Assembly (NCBI RefSeq): GCF_963259705.1
Contig: NC_081849.1
Span: forward strand, 54,160,093 to 54,224,092
Reading direction: 5' to 3'
Origin: Myotis daubentonii
Taxonomy: Eukaryota; Chordata; Mammalia; Chiroptera; Vespertilionidae
DNA length: 64,000 nucleotides
Below, one piece after another: positions 1-11,613 of this stretch (within the stretch, counting starts at the first letter, position 1; the number at the start of each line of letters is the position of its first letter). The notes under the pieces are model-generated. The model saw only the letters and a list, made by a program, of their open reading frames with translations, searched no databases and was not told where the DNA came from. Position numbers and translations under genes: made by a program.

Positions 1-110
1 ACCAGAGGGCAGCTCCTGCATTGAGAGTTTGCACCCTGGTGGTCAGTGTGCATCATAGCTACCAGCCAGTTGTCTGGTCGTAATGATAGCTTAGGCTTTT
101 ATATACATAA
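1..110 (-). mobile_element. HeliBat-type Helitron, 5' part, cut by window edge
   Basis: The first bases contain the inner Helitron inverted motif (ACCAGAGGGCAGCTCCTGCA, then CCTGGTGGTCAGTGTG) seen complete at 11948-12001 and 32064-32117. The sequence then runs into the degenerate 5' end (GGCTTTTATATA, reverse complement of the usual TATAWAAAAGCC start). The element reads on the minus strand and its 3' part lies outside the window. The 5' boundary is blurred by a local duplication. Confidence 0.75.
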
Positions 111-160
111 ATTACTACAAATGGTAGCTTAGGCTTTTATATATATAGATTACTACAAAT
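85..160. repeat. 38-bp direct tandem duplication
   Basis: Two adjacent 38-bp units (85-122 and 123-160) share GCTTAGGCTTTTATATA and ATTACTACAAAT with about three differences. The duplication spans the degenerate 5' end of the truncated Helitron and its flank, so it arose after the insertion. Confidence 0.8.
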
Positions 161-243
161 GCTCACAAGTGATTCAACTATAATTTTGCAATTATATCTA
201 TTCATAAACAACTATGTTTCAGAAATAACTTTTTATATAATTA

Positions 244-1549
244 CTAGAGGCCCGGTGCAAAAAAATTTGTGCACTCAGGGGGGAGAGGGGTCCCTCAGCC
301 CGGCCTGTGCCCTCTCGCAGTCTGGGACCCCTCGGGAGATAACGACCTGCTGGCTTAGGCCTGCTCCCGGGTGGCAGAGGGCAGGCCCAATCCCTAGGTG
401 CAGTCCCTGGTTGGGGTCAGGGCAGGGCCGATTGGGGAGTTGGGGCGCTGTCCCCTGTCATGCACAGAGCAGGGCGGACTGGGAGGTTGCGATGCCACCC
501 TCAGTCACGCTCAGGGTAGGGCCGATTGGGGGTTGGGGCACCGCCCCCGTCACACTCAAGGCAGGGTCGATGGGGAGGTTGCGGCGCCACCCCCTGTCAC
601 GCACAGAGCAGGGCGGATCAGGGGGGTTGGGACTCCGTACCTGTCACGCACAGAGCAGGGACCATCAGGGGGGTTGGGGCTCCGTACCCTGTCACACACA
701 GAGCAGGGCCCATCAGGGGGTTGGGGAGCTCCCCACTGTCACTCACAGAGTAGGGCCGATAGGGGAGTTGGGGCACCCCGCTCCTGGCACACACAGAGCA
801 GGGCAGATCAGGGGGTTGGGGCGCCGCCCTCTATCACCCACAGAGCAGGGCCAATCAGGGGGTTGGGGCACCGCCACTGTCACACTCAGGGCAGGGCCAA
901 TGGGGAGGTAATGGCTCTACCCCGTCACACACAGAGCAGGGCCCGTGGGGTGGGGGTTGGGGCGCTGCCTGGATCAGGGTGGGAGTCCCCACTGGGGTGC
1001 CTGGCCAGCCTGGGTGAGGGGATGATGGCTGTTTGCAGCTGGTCACACACCCTTCAGGGTGGGGGTCCCCACTAGGATGCCTGGCCAGTCTGGGTGAGGG
1101 GCTGAGGGCTGTTTTCAGGCTGGTGGGTGACTGAAGCTCCCAACCGTGCCTTTTTTCTTTTTTATTCTGGGCCAGCTTTAGCTCTGGCTCCAGCTCTGAG
1201 GCTTCTGCTGCTGAAAACAGGTATCTGGTTTGTTTAGGTTCTATAATCGAAACTCTGTATCAACTCCAGCTCTGAGATCCCGGGCTCACTGAAAGCAGGT
1301 TTCTGGGGTTTTGTTTAGCTTCTATATTTGTTACAATGTTTCTTAAACTGCAGGCTCAGAGGCCAGCAAGGCAGGCGGGGAATGTTGCAATCCTCCGTCA
1401 CTGAAGCAAGCAAGCCTCATGTTAGTTTCAAGCTGCCTGGCTGCCAGCCGCGTCTTGGCTGGCAGTTAATTTGCATATTGCCCTGATTAGCCAATGGGAA
1501 GGGTAGCGGTCGTATGCTAATTACCATGTTTCTCTTTTATTAGATAGGA
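244..1549 (-). mobile_element. Helitron (HeliBat family), complete non-autonomous copy, 1.3 kb
   Basis: On the minus strand it starts with TCCTATCTAATAAAAGAG (1549 downward) and ends with GGGCCTCTAG at 244, preceded by a short terminal hairpin around GTGCAC. It lies between A and T on the minus strand, the A^T target typical of Helitrons, with no target duplication. It has no Rep/helicase coding sequence, so it is non-autonomous. The interior holds a 47-bp minisatellite, two GCCTGGCCAGYCTGGGTGAG modules (from about 1000 and 1080) and an ATTTGCAT octamer near 1490. Confidence 0.9.
422..980. repeat. 47-bp minisatellite inside a Helitron, about 12 units
   Basis: Units built around GCAGGGCCGAT...GGTTGGGGC...CTGTCACNCACAGA begin at 422, 469, 516, 561, 608, 655, 703, 750, 798, 845, 891 and 936. 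The period is 45-48 bp. It is GC-rich and keeps open frames in more than one plus-strand frame (250 and 225 codons). The repeat explains these frames. They lack any recognisable protein domain and should not be called genes. Confidence 0.92.
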
Positions 1550-3280
1550 TGAGTACTATGAAAACTTTCATTTAAAATAACCATATGAATGAAGAACAAT
1601 TTCTTTCATTTTTGTACTTTTCAGATGATAAGCAATATAGAAAAATACACAAAAACATATGAATATCAAGTGATTTCAATATGGGAGTCAGTTTAAATAT
1701 TTATGATTTTCTCTAATTATAAATGATATTTAACTATGTTGTCTTCCTAAAATAATGTGACAACTTTATAATTATTCTATGTGTGCATATCTCACATCAT
1801 TTCCACCATGGTATAAGTGGAAGTTGTTGATACACATGTCCCTATCAGGTACTGCTCATCTCTAACCTAGAATAAGGCTCTAGTATTGTCTCATACTTCT
1901 GGAACCTCCAGTTACCTTTCTCTGATACAGACAGTACATTGGTAATGTCAAACCATGGGGTTGCCAAACATCCAATCAATTGTGTGATTGTTTTTCTTGA
2001 TAAAAATTAGTTAAGCCTAACTAATAATTCTGTTCTTACTTTATGCCTCCCTTCTACAAATATCTAAAAGTTGTAATTCCAATTAAAGCTCAATAATAAT
2101 TTTCTTAATCTAAACATATTGCATATTAGTACTTTTAAAGCATTTTTAGAAGTCTAAAATAGTTTTATCTATATTGCTTTTAAATTTTTTCTGAACAATA
2201 TTCACCAGAACTTTTTAAATCTGAAATCAATGATATACCTATGACATTGAAGTTACTGTCCTAGATTAGTTTATTTAATTTATATACAGAAGTACTATCA
2301 TGCATCTGTATACAAATGGAAATATAAATATCAGATTTACAAGGAGATTATACATATAAAGACATAACTGAATTTCCAACTCTAAAAATTGACATTGCCG
2401 ATATGGTCCTTTCTAATAGAGATGATCAGCACAGAATAATACAGGACAACTGCCCCCACTCCCAATTCATTCTCCACTTCACTAGTTCCTTTGGCTCCCC
2501 TGGGCTCCAGACTGTCAGTTTCATAATGAAAGTAGGAGGTAAAATGAAATTATGCAAAATTATGTCACCAGTGCACTCTTCCCAAGGAACTTCACAAATC
2601 ACTTCAATAATGTTTTCTTTTCAAATTGATTTATTTCACAACACCTTGCTTTGGTTGTTCAAATGTAAACAGTTTCAAAAATGCAATTTGCAAGTCTAAA
2701 ATTAAGATGGAATGGCAGAGCACATACATCGCTCATGTTGATTTCACAGCGTTTCCTAGTCTTTGACAGTTGTCAAAATTAACATTACATGACATGATCC
2801 ATTATGTTTCTCTCAACACTGCATTATCCAAATATGACAAATTCAATTAAAAATAGTTTTCATCCATTTCAACCCTTGCATTTATTTCTTTTAGCTCCTT
2901 TCTACACTTTTCTTTCTTTCTGTCAAGGTATCTTATAAACTTCATTTTTCTATTTATGACAGCCCCTTAATAACAATTTCTTCATAACTTCTAACACAAT
3001 CCTTACTTTTCTATTTTTATTTTTTAATTACAAATTTGGTTTACCTTATTTTCCTTTATTTAATTTATCCTCTTTATTACATAAAAATACTCCACATAGT
3101 GCTGAACTAAGTCAGAGAATTCTGTCTTCATGGAGGGGTGGCTATAGACATAAACCTTTGGCCCTTAAAGATACAAAGGTACAACGAAAGTCTTTTTTTA
3201 TCCAGCTTTATTCTGAATGCAGTGTCTTACAAATCAGGAAACAATTAAGGATGAGATAATTAAGAAATACATACTGAGTC
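1550..3280. other. THSD7A intron 2 sequence, no gene recognised
   Basis: AT-rich, mostly unique sequence. A less AT-biased stretch at about 2400-2850 holds a 98-codon open frame with no recognisable domain and could be conserved non-coding sequence. I see no transposon ends here. Confidence 0.5.
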
Positions 3281-3500
3281 GCCCAGCCAGCGTGACTCAG
3301 TGGTTGAGCGTCGACCTATGAACCAGGAGGTCATGGTTTGATTCCCGGTCAGGGCACATGCCTGGGTTGCAGACTCAATCCCCAATAGGGGGCATGCAGG
3401 AGGCAGCCAATCAATGATTCTCTCTCATCATTGATGTTTTTCTCTCTCTCTCCCTCTCCCTTCCTCTCTGAAATCAATAAAAAAATATATATATATTTTT
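3281..3500 (+). mobile_element. Ves SINE (tRNA-derived)
   Basis: It starts at GCCCAGCCAGCGTGACTCAG, has the box-B-like GGTTTGATTCCCGGTCAGGG, the tRNA-unrelated GGCATGCAGGAGGCAGCC segment, a pyrimidine-rich CTCTCTCTCCC stretch and the AAATCAATAAAA tail. Bases after 3483 are a TA-rich tail. Flanking duplications are not obvious. Confidence 0.92.
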
Positions 3501-6206
3501 TAAAGAGGATCTCTTTCACATTCCATTCTCTTCCTTTTTGGAAGGGTAAATAAAACCTGGGGATGCAGAGTCTGGGGAGCAGTCCTAATTATAAGGATCA
3601 ATGTGATATATGTGGAGATGCTTAGCAAAAAGTAGAAAACCTTAGCTGTCAATCATCCTAGAAGGTATCAACAGGCATAGCCAGGGGTCTGCTGCAGTGG
3701 TCTGGTGTGATCCCAGAGTGTCCTTGGCTATGGTCTATTGAGGAAATGGCAGATTTAAAGTCTACATATTGTTTGAGGAACATGAAATAATTGACCACCA
3801 AAATAAAAAAGGCAATGTCTTACCCTCTTTCTACTACTTGTCAGTGTTCCATTTTAGCTAACCCAGCCATCCTAGCATTTTGTCCCTTATTTATCAGAGT
3901 TCTAGAAATTGGAGGCTAAGACCAGGCAGGCAACAGAAGACACAAACTATTGAATAGAAATTGCCACGATTGAATTTGCTCTTAAATTTATCCTGTATTG
4001 TGCATTAGACCTCATAATTCCCAGGGCTGAGATTTTAGGATCCAGGCGTTCCTCATACTTTTCTTGGATTATAAAGATGATCTAAGCCCTGGCTTCCCAA
4101 ACTCTTAAGATTTGGGGCCTCCCATCCATTCTGACCCATTCCTGTGTATGAACATATAATTCTGTCTCCGCTTATTGGAAAACCCCCCACATTTCTCTGC
4201 CATACTATTCAAGTCATCTGGCGTCCATACTACGGTTATTTACTACTATTTACATGCTCCCTTAATTAGTGTCCTACAAGTTCTTCACTATAGATAACCT
4301 GCCCATTCCTACTTCTCAGAGTTTTAAAAAATCATGACTGACTTGGAATGCAAACTTCCCCATCACATCACTTAGGTAAATACAAGCCATTTTGGGGAAC
4401 TTGATAAAATTCTATGACCTTAGCAAATTTCTCTAGTCAATATAGATGCAGCTTTCTCTTGAAAACTTTAGTCATTTAATCTTAGATTTATCTGTTCATT
4501 AAGCATTTTTTTTTACCAACCATGAATTATATCATATACAACCCATTAAAGACACAAAATATCTGGGTCTGTATAAAGTTATAGTAATTAAAGTAATTTT
4601 ACTTATTTTTTTCACTTTTTATTTTTCTCTCCTTGTCTCTAATGCATAAAATTAAAGATATCAAGAGAAGAAACAATGGTTTACACATAGCTGCAACTAT
4701 ACGGAATCTTTATATTTTTGTTTACCTATTTCTTTCTCTTTTTTTTCACTATATGGGATCCTTGGTACAGTAGAGCCTGCCAGAGAATTATATTTTTTAT
4801 AAAAACTCTTTGAAAACTGGCATGAAAACTGAAATGTGTCAGTATACCATATCTCATATGAAATTCAAAAGTGTGCAAATTTCAAACTATTGAAAATAAT
4901 TTATGACAAATTCATTATTAATCTCGAGTTAGGATATATATGTGTGTGTATACCTTTTACTATGTTTATTCTTATCCATCTATTTATAGAAATAGTGGTC
5001 TGGCTTATAGCTACTAGTAGTCTTTTCAAAACTTTCTTTAAAACCAGAGAGAAGAATTATCAGTGGTCATAATTGATTTTTCTTTATAAAAAACCTGCTT
5101 TGTTTGTTCCAACACTTTATACTGTGCATGACTATGCCAACATTCCAAGATCTTTTCAATACAATGGCTTCTTGTATTAAGCACGGCCCAGTTATTTTGT
5201 TCATTTACAATTCAGCTGCTGGTAAATACTAGCTAAAAATTTTTTCCATGATCACATCCTTTTAAAATCTAGTATCGATGACCACATATTTGTACTAAAT
5301 AGAGAATAAACTATCTGCCAAAGAAACTTTTGGGGAAAAGCTAAGTAGTTGCTCTATAATAAAATGATACAAGATTAGAAAAAAATGATATACAATTAGA
5401 GAAAAAATGACACAAGATTCAAGGGGAAAAAAAGGTGGAAGTGTGAGTAGAGGCCTAAAATAATGCGCAATATTGCACAACAATTTTAAGAAGGAAATAA
5501 GATAAAATACATGACTGAAATACAGACTCTAAAAGAGTGGACATATTCTTGATTATGTTCACAAATAGTGCATGAATGATTTATTAAAGTCCTATCCTAC
5601 GTGGATTTTTTTTCCTTTTAACATTACTTCCTCCCATTTAAACCTTTCTTGTTATATTCCAGTCAGAGGGAGACTCAGTACCACCCACGTAAAGCTAACA
5701 CAATTCCAGCAAATAAATGGAAACAATGGATGAGATCACTGTTCCTGACAGAGATGCAAGGTCACTGCCCCAATCCCTGGCCAGGCTGTTCCAGGAAGTG
5801 CCAGCTCAAGAAAGTTTCTCAAGGAATCTTGTTCTCACACCAGTTCAAGGAAGAAAGCTAAACTTAGAACAATCAAATGGGAGATTCTAATAAAGCTCTG
5901 AATAAAAGCAAGGGAATTGGAATGGACTTTAAAGTTCATGTGAGGGAAGATTAGGTAGTGATATCTACAATGTGGCTTAAGGTTAATTCCCTGCCTTAAT
6001 TCCTTTCCTTTCACTTACACATGTTTTAAATGCTACCTAAGAGCTCTCTTTTGTTCAACTGTCCCATGATAGGATCATCATTTAGACCAAAAAACTCCTG
6101 AGAAGTGATAGAGAGAAAAGTGTAGGAAAGAAGATATCGTAGGCATGGTGAGACAGTCACACCATTAGGATGTGGGAAGTGACCCTGGTGTCACCCTGAC
6201 ACTTCT
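3501..6206. other. THSD7A intron 2 sequence, no gene recognised
   Basis: Unique or strongly diverged sequence. A 70-codon frame at 5649-5861 has no recognisable domain. The base composition of 3540-4450 resembles old LTR material but I could not assign it to a family. Confidence 0.45.
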
Positions 6207-6929
6207 TGCTGGGAGCCAGTCCATCCTTGCTGTTTCAAGGGACCTGGCATATATGGCATACTGTTCTTAATATGTTTGCTCACCTTCTTGGCACTATGTG
6301 TTTTAACTAAGATCTCTGAGAAAGGTTGTTTCCCCAGGTAGGGATTTTCCCCTGAAGTTAGGGAGGGAATAAAACCCCTCAACTAAGTGCCAGGCGGGTG
6401 ATTAATCACTTTAACTACAAACAATCATGCTTAAGCTGCATAATCTTTACTCCCTGGAATGGAGATAAGAAACGCCCTAACCTTTGTAATAGAGATTGAT
6501 AGGATTGAATCAACTGGTATAAATACAGATGTAACAAGACAGAGAGAGACAGAGCTTAGAATAGAATTCAGAAGACAGAACCTACGCGGAACCTGGAGAT
6601 GGAGGAGCTTCGATGGAGAGAACATGGCAAGGGATCCTGGACTGAACCTGACTGCAGAGGTTGGCAAGAGGGCCTGACTAGAACCTGGTGACCGAACCTG
6701 GCTGGAGATCTCAGACAGAACCTGGCTGGAGAACCTAGCGAGGGAACATGGCTACAGAACCTCACTGGAGATCCGAAGCAGAACCTCTCTGGAGATCGAG
6801 ACCAGAACTTGGCTGGAGATCCTGGCTAGGCTGCTGATCAACTGAACGCTGTCTCCGTGTCATTCCTTCTTCGCCGACTCCGTCCACACCTTTGGGGACC
6901 CCTGGACCCGCTGGGGTTGGACCCCGGCA
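6207..6929 (+). mobile_element. Solo LTR of a class II (betaretrovirus-like) ERV
   Basis: The 723-bp LTR begins TGCTGGGAGCC and ends ACCCCGGCA (TG...CA). It is flanked by a perfect 6-bp duplication, ACTTCT at 6201-6206 and 6930-6935. It is about the same length as, and closely similar to, the LTR at 12287-13003, which carries a Lys3-type primer binding site. Six-base duplications and a lysine primer fit betaretrovirus-like (ERV2) elements. There is no internal retroviral sequence, so this is the usual product of LTR-LTR recombination. A short purine-rich array of AGAACCTGGCTGGAGATC-like units lies in the 3' half (about 6590-6835). Confidence 0.88.
6518..6525 (+). promoter_or_regulatory. TATA box of the solo LTR
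   Basis: TATAAATA lies 412 bp upstream of the CA end, at the same relative place as in the second LTR copy. It would mark the U3/R core promoter. Activity is not shown. Confidence 0.55.
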
Positions 6930-7009
6930 ACTTCTGAATTTGTTATGTTTATAGGTATATATCAACAATATTAGCTTTTAGTCCACCATAATCAATGCCA
7001 ACTAGGTAA

Positions 7010-7379
7010 TCCACCTATATAATAAAAGGCTAATATGCAATAGACCAAACAGTGGAATGACCAGTCGCTATGACTCACACTGACCACCAAGGGGCAGATG
7101 CTCAACACAGGAGCTGCCCCCTTGTGGTCAGTGAGCTCCCCCAGGGGGAGCGCTGCTCAGCCAGAAGATGGGCTCACGGCTGGCAAGTGCAGCGGCGGTG
7201 GCAGGAGCCTCTCCCACCTCTGCCTCAGTGCTAAGGAGCAGCGACCTGAGTGGTAAGGACCAGCGAGCACATGGGCAGTAAGGAGCGAGGGGTCCTGGAC
7301 TGGGAGAGGGCGCAGGTCAGTCAAGCTGAGGGACCTCCCCCCACCCCCAATACACGAATTTTGTGCACCAGGCCTCTAG
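7010..7379 (+). mobile_element. Helitron (HeliBat family), short non-autonomous copy
   Basis: It begins TCCACCTATATAATAAAAGG (a small insertion in the usual TCCTATATAATAAAAGG) after an A and ends GCACCAGGCCTCTAG at 7379, with the pre-terminal hairpin GTGCAC nearby. The inner inverted pair (7078-7097 and 7114-7133) is a diverged version of the CTCF-like motif pair. The base after CTAG is G rather than the usual T. Confidence 0.9.
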
Positions 7380-7890
7380 GAGTAATTATAAAATAGTTTA
7401 GTGGTTTCAAGATATAAAAACAGGAGGAATAGACAAAATAATGATGTTTGTAAATGGACCAAAGATTAGACTAATTAAAATAATGCTCAGAAACTACTGG
7501 AGTACATTTATAATATTAAGAATGATACATTTTCTCATTTCTATAAGGAATATATTTTATTAAACTATGAAACAGAAATTGTTTAGTATTAACAAGGCAC
7601 AATAATACTGAAATATCTTCTAAGTGCTGTCTCCTGAAAGGAACCAGTATCTATATTCTACATTCTATATATTCTACATTCTCTTAGTTGAATGGACTAA
7701 AAATCACTACCATCAATAATATACTTTTTCATGGATAGTTTAAGATTTTAGCTAATGATAACATGAACCCATGTGATCAGCAAAATATTATTTCCTTTTT
7801 TCTTTATCTTATACTTAGTTTTAATTACTATGATTTTAGTAATGTATATAGTGTACTTTTATAATAGTGTGTGAACTTAATTTTTAAATA

Positions 7891-7895
<5 letters not shown>

Positions 7896-7941
<46 letters not shown>
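7896..7941. repeat. (TA)n microsatellite
   Basis: About 22 uninterrupted AT dinucleotides. Confidence 0.95.
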
Positions 7942-7943
<2 letters not shown>

Positions 7944-9634
7944 TGTGCTCAAAACACTGTTTCTAATAAATGTGGAGATGACTGACCCACAAGGTATAAA
8001 GTCCAAAAATTTAAGCTTGACCTCTAAGATTTCCCTGGCTTCTCTTGTCTAGTTTCTCATCCCTTTATAACATAATATTTATATTATATTAAAAAGGAAT
8101 GATGAGGGGCCATTCTTTTAGGCCTCTACTCACACTTTTTTCCAATCTAATCTTATATGAATAATCCACATACATCATATCCTTGCACAGTGAACCGTTA
8201 CTGACGCATATCTTGGTACCATTGCACTTACTGTTCTCATATTTTTCCTTCATCACCCTCCTCTATCTTTTGCATACCTACCAGTCCTTAATTTTACCAG
8301 CAGTTCCTGTATAAATCTATTCCTTATCCTGTCAACTTCTGTTTAGGAAGAACTCACTAACTCAGCTGCCACTTGCACGCACTCTGTCTATATATACAGA
8401 CGTAAGATAGGACTTCTGTTTTTATATTGCTTTTTGTGTCATTCTTAGCAATAATAGTTCCACTTTGTTTTCCATTCATAGCAAAGAAAAGTTCCACTTT
8501 GTTTTTGTTTTTGCCTATTGATTCCAGCACCCAGAATGTCTCTATGTATGTATTTTGTTGAGCAAAAAAGTAAATTGATAAACACTAATATCCAGCAGGG
8601 TTAGCAGAATACAAATTGTAAACTCTTATGGACTAAATCAGAAGAGTTTAATGAAAGGATTATTAAAAGTGTCGCAGTGTTAAGAAATATCGTCAAGAGA
8701 TAGTGAAGCACCCAGGGACTAGCAACTCTGGGAAGATGATCATCCCAAGGTAATAAAAGAGCCGAGGGAAAGGATTCACCAGAACCTGAGAGGGACCTGC
8801 TAGTGGACAGAGCTGCAGGACAAAACTGCAGGAAAGTAGCCACTGATCCAAGAAGATGGGACTAAATACTCCAACTTCCCTATCCTCCCACCTTCACATA
8901 CATGGCTGCTGCCTCCCATGGGTGGAACCCAACCAGAAGAGAACTAGGAAGCCTTATTAATTTTATTATTATTAATTGTTATTGATTAGTAATGCTCAAC
9001 AATCAGCCTCTGGGCACATACACAGAATCAGGAAGGGGTTAGGATTGGCTCTCGAGGGCAAAGTGCCCCGTCAGCTCTACATTTCGAGAGAGGTTAAGGT
9101 TCTCTTGTTAGCCATATACTATCTAAAAAGGACCGTGGGCCTCTTGACTCCATTTCTTTAATCAAACGTGGCCAGCAAGCAGCTGAGGCAGGCTTCTGAG
9201 AAATGATGATGGGCACCTTGGCAGGCAAATCGACACTCTGGGTATCACAGAAAGTTCTTTAACCTAAAAGCCTGCTATTTATGCATGAGAAGTAGTAATG
9301 TCCTAAATGGATTCTGAATAACCTAAAAGTAGTCATCATTACTTTACATAGTGGGCAATTTACTCCCTTCTTTTTGCAGTTTTACTATTCACGAAGTCAT
9401 GATGTGGGAATGAGCCCTCAGGATCGCATGCATGGCACATCCGGTGAGTAAAACCATGCAGTTACTTTCAAGACTACTGAGAGCTGTCTTCTTCCATATT
9501 TTCTACATATGTATAAATTTGTCTCCATGTTCTACTCTGAACTGGTTTGTGGAGGATGTGAAAAATTAACTAACTTTCTACCATTAAAGATATATAGGAT
9601 TTTATATCCACAACTTTAGCTATGATTTTTGTTC
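7942..9634. other. Intron 2 with degenerate old repeats
   Basis: 7985-8330 loosely resembles an L2 3' region (AAAGTCCAAA..., pyrimidine-rich). 8640-9050 resembles an old ERVL-type LTR or its flank (GCTGCCTCCCATGGGTGGAACCCAACCAGAAG, then CAGCCTCTGGGCACA). Both are too diverged for a firm family. The short frames here have no domains. Confidence 0.35.
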
Positions 9635-9835
9635 AGGGTTCATTAGAATCACAAAAATTGGAAGCTTTTAGAGATTTTTCAACTCCATCCTTCTCTTGAA
9701 CATCACTATTCATTCCCTGCTCCCCCACCCCCTACACACATACACATATGGTTTATGGATGAGAAAATTGAATCCCAGAAAGTTTAAATGACTTATTCAA
9801 CATTGTGTAGCCATGAGTACATAGGTTTCCCTATT
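9635..9835. repeat. MIR-like old SINE remnant
   Basis: GGATGAGAAAATTGAATCCC followed by AGTTTAAATGACTTATTCAAC matches the mammalian-wide motif of a shared pre-MIR/MIR core. It is strongly diverged. Confidence 0.5.
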
Positions 9836-10029
9836 CTTATTTAGTACTTATTTCCCCTACTTATCCATTACTTAAATTCCTCTCTTATTGATTCAATGAA
9901 TTTTCAGGCCTTTGTAAAGCCAATAGTTTTATATTCAAACTTTTATATCTCTGTTCTGGAGAGCAATCCTTAAAGAAAAGAATGGAGTAGTTAACAACTA
10001 GTTTTCCTTTTTAAAAAAATTGATTTGAG

Positions 10030-10243
10030 CCGTAACCGGTTTGGCTCAGTGAATAGAGCGTCGGCCTGCAGACTGTAATGTCCCAGGTTCGATTCCGGTA
10101 AAGGGCATGTACGTTGGTTGCGGGCACATCCCCAGTGGGGGGTGTGCAGGAGGCGACTGATGGATGTTTCTCTCTCATCGATGTTTCTAACTCTCTATCT
10201 CTCTCCCTTCCTCTCTGTAAAAAATCAATAAAATATATATTTT
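10030..10243 (+). mobile_element. Ves SINE with 19-bp target duplication
   Basis: A young copy: CCGTAACCGGTTTGGCTCAG head, GGTTCGATTCCGG box B, ATCGATGTTTCT and CTCTCTCCC body, AAAAAATCAATAAAAT tail. A perfect 19-bp duplication (TTAAAAAAATTGATTTGAG) lies at 10011-10029 and 10244-10262. It inserted into an older minus-strand SINE. Confidence 0.95.
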
Positions 10244-10262
10244 TTAAAAAAATTGATTTGAG

Positions 10263-10404
10263 AGAAAGAGAAAGGCCCATTTGTTGTTCCACCTGTTCAT
10301 GCATTCATTGGTTGATTCTTGTATGTGCACTGACCAGGGATTGAATCTGAAATCGTGGTGTAGCATGATGATGCTCTAACAAACTAAACTCCCCAGCCAG
10401 GGCC
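10263..10404 (-). mobile_element. Older Ves-like SINE, split by the younger Ves
   Basis: On the minus strand it reads GGCCCTGGCTGGGGAGTTTAG, then a TCAATCCCTGGTCAGTGCAC box-B region, then a CTTTCTCTTTCTCTC tail that continues across the younger insertion to about 10003. Higher divergence and the nested insertion show that it is the older element. Confidence 0.75.
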
Positions 10405-11613
10405 AACAACTAGTATTCTAATGTAAAATAGGAATCAGAAATGAAGAGACTGATTGTGTTGAAAAGAAATACAATTTACTGCTTAACAGATTTAATCTTG
10501 AAGTTGAAAGAGTATGTCAGAAAATCATTAAGTTTAAAAAAAATAGAAAACGACTTGCATATTATTCATTACTATTTGAAATGGTAAGGCTGAATTTAAA
10601 TAAAGATGTAAGAAAATAAAATTGATAACAAAATGATAGAAAAATACTCCAAAGTGTCAGTATTTTAGGGGTTACAAAACCATTCTCCTCTTCATGTTTT
10701 ACCCAGTTTTTTTAATAGTTTTTTTTTAATTTTAAAGAAGTTTTAGGTTTCCAACAAAACTGCAAGGAAGATAGATTTCCCATACACTGGTCATCAAACT
10801 TTAATCCCTCAGTCCCTCAAACAGATAGCCTCTCCTTGGTGGTAACAGCACAGTGAGTTTCCTTGTTCAGGCCTGTCTATTATGCCATTCTGTCTTCAAA
10901 CAGAACTCAGAGACTCTTCAGCAGCCCATTCACTAACACAGACCAGGCCATGCACAAGGTGGTATCATTGGCTTGGCCCCTTAGAAAGTTCAGGCTACTC
11001 AGAGATTTTGAGTTCATAAAAGCTGCAAAGACATAGTGCTGCTCTAAGTTTCATCCGTCAGTTCCATCTAATTTTACCACATTCTCCAAATCTTCTCTGC
11101 CAGTAGTGGTTTGGGACTATGATTGTTTCTTATTAACATAAAAGAATGAGATTTCTGTTTGCATTTTTATTCTTATTGATTTCAGTCTGTTTATAAAACA
11201 GAAGCAGGGCAGATCTATCTTCTTTAACTTGAAAGTTCTAGCAGTAAGTCTGCTAAAATTTTTATTTGCCCACAAACTATTTCAACAATACTCATAGGCT
11301 TATTTATCTAAATTCATTTAGTTATTGTAATAAGATTTTTAAGCCATAGTAATTAATTTTTCACCCTCTTTCATGATAAAATTTTTTCTCAATTTGATAT
11401 GAGGAGACACTTTAAATTTAATCACTGAGTCCATAGTCTGTGGCCTTGTGTTTTGATGGTGTGATCCATTTACTTTTCATTTTAGAAGCTCAACTGTTGT
11501 ACTCTAATATTTGAGCAAAATTTAGGGCAAAATACCTGGTTTTTGTCTCTTCTTTACTAACACATTAACTTTCCTAATCATATATGATTATTCATGTATA
11601 TTCTTATATATAA
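10405..11613. other. Intron 2 sequence, no gene recognised
   Basis: 10735-10800 (TTTTAGGTTTCCAACAAAACTGC...) loosely resembles old L1 3' sequence. 10800-11110 is higher-complexity sequence that I could not assign. The rest is AT-rich. Confidence 0.4.

Noticed and set aside
159..911. 250-codon plus-strand frame
   Set aside because: It lies in the 47-bp minisatellite of a Helitron; the repeat makes stops rare in several frames at once.
422..980. Regular repeats considered as a CRISPR-like array
   Set aside because: Units are adjacent direct repeats with no unique spacers, in a mammalian Helitron.
398..1075. 225-codon plus-strand frame overlapping the previous one
   Set aside because: Same minisatellite in another frame, low-complexity product, no domain.
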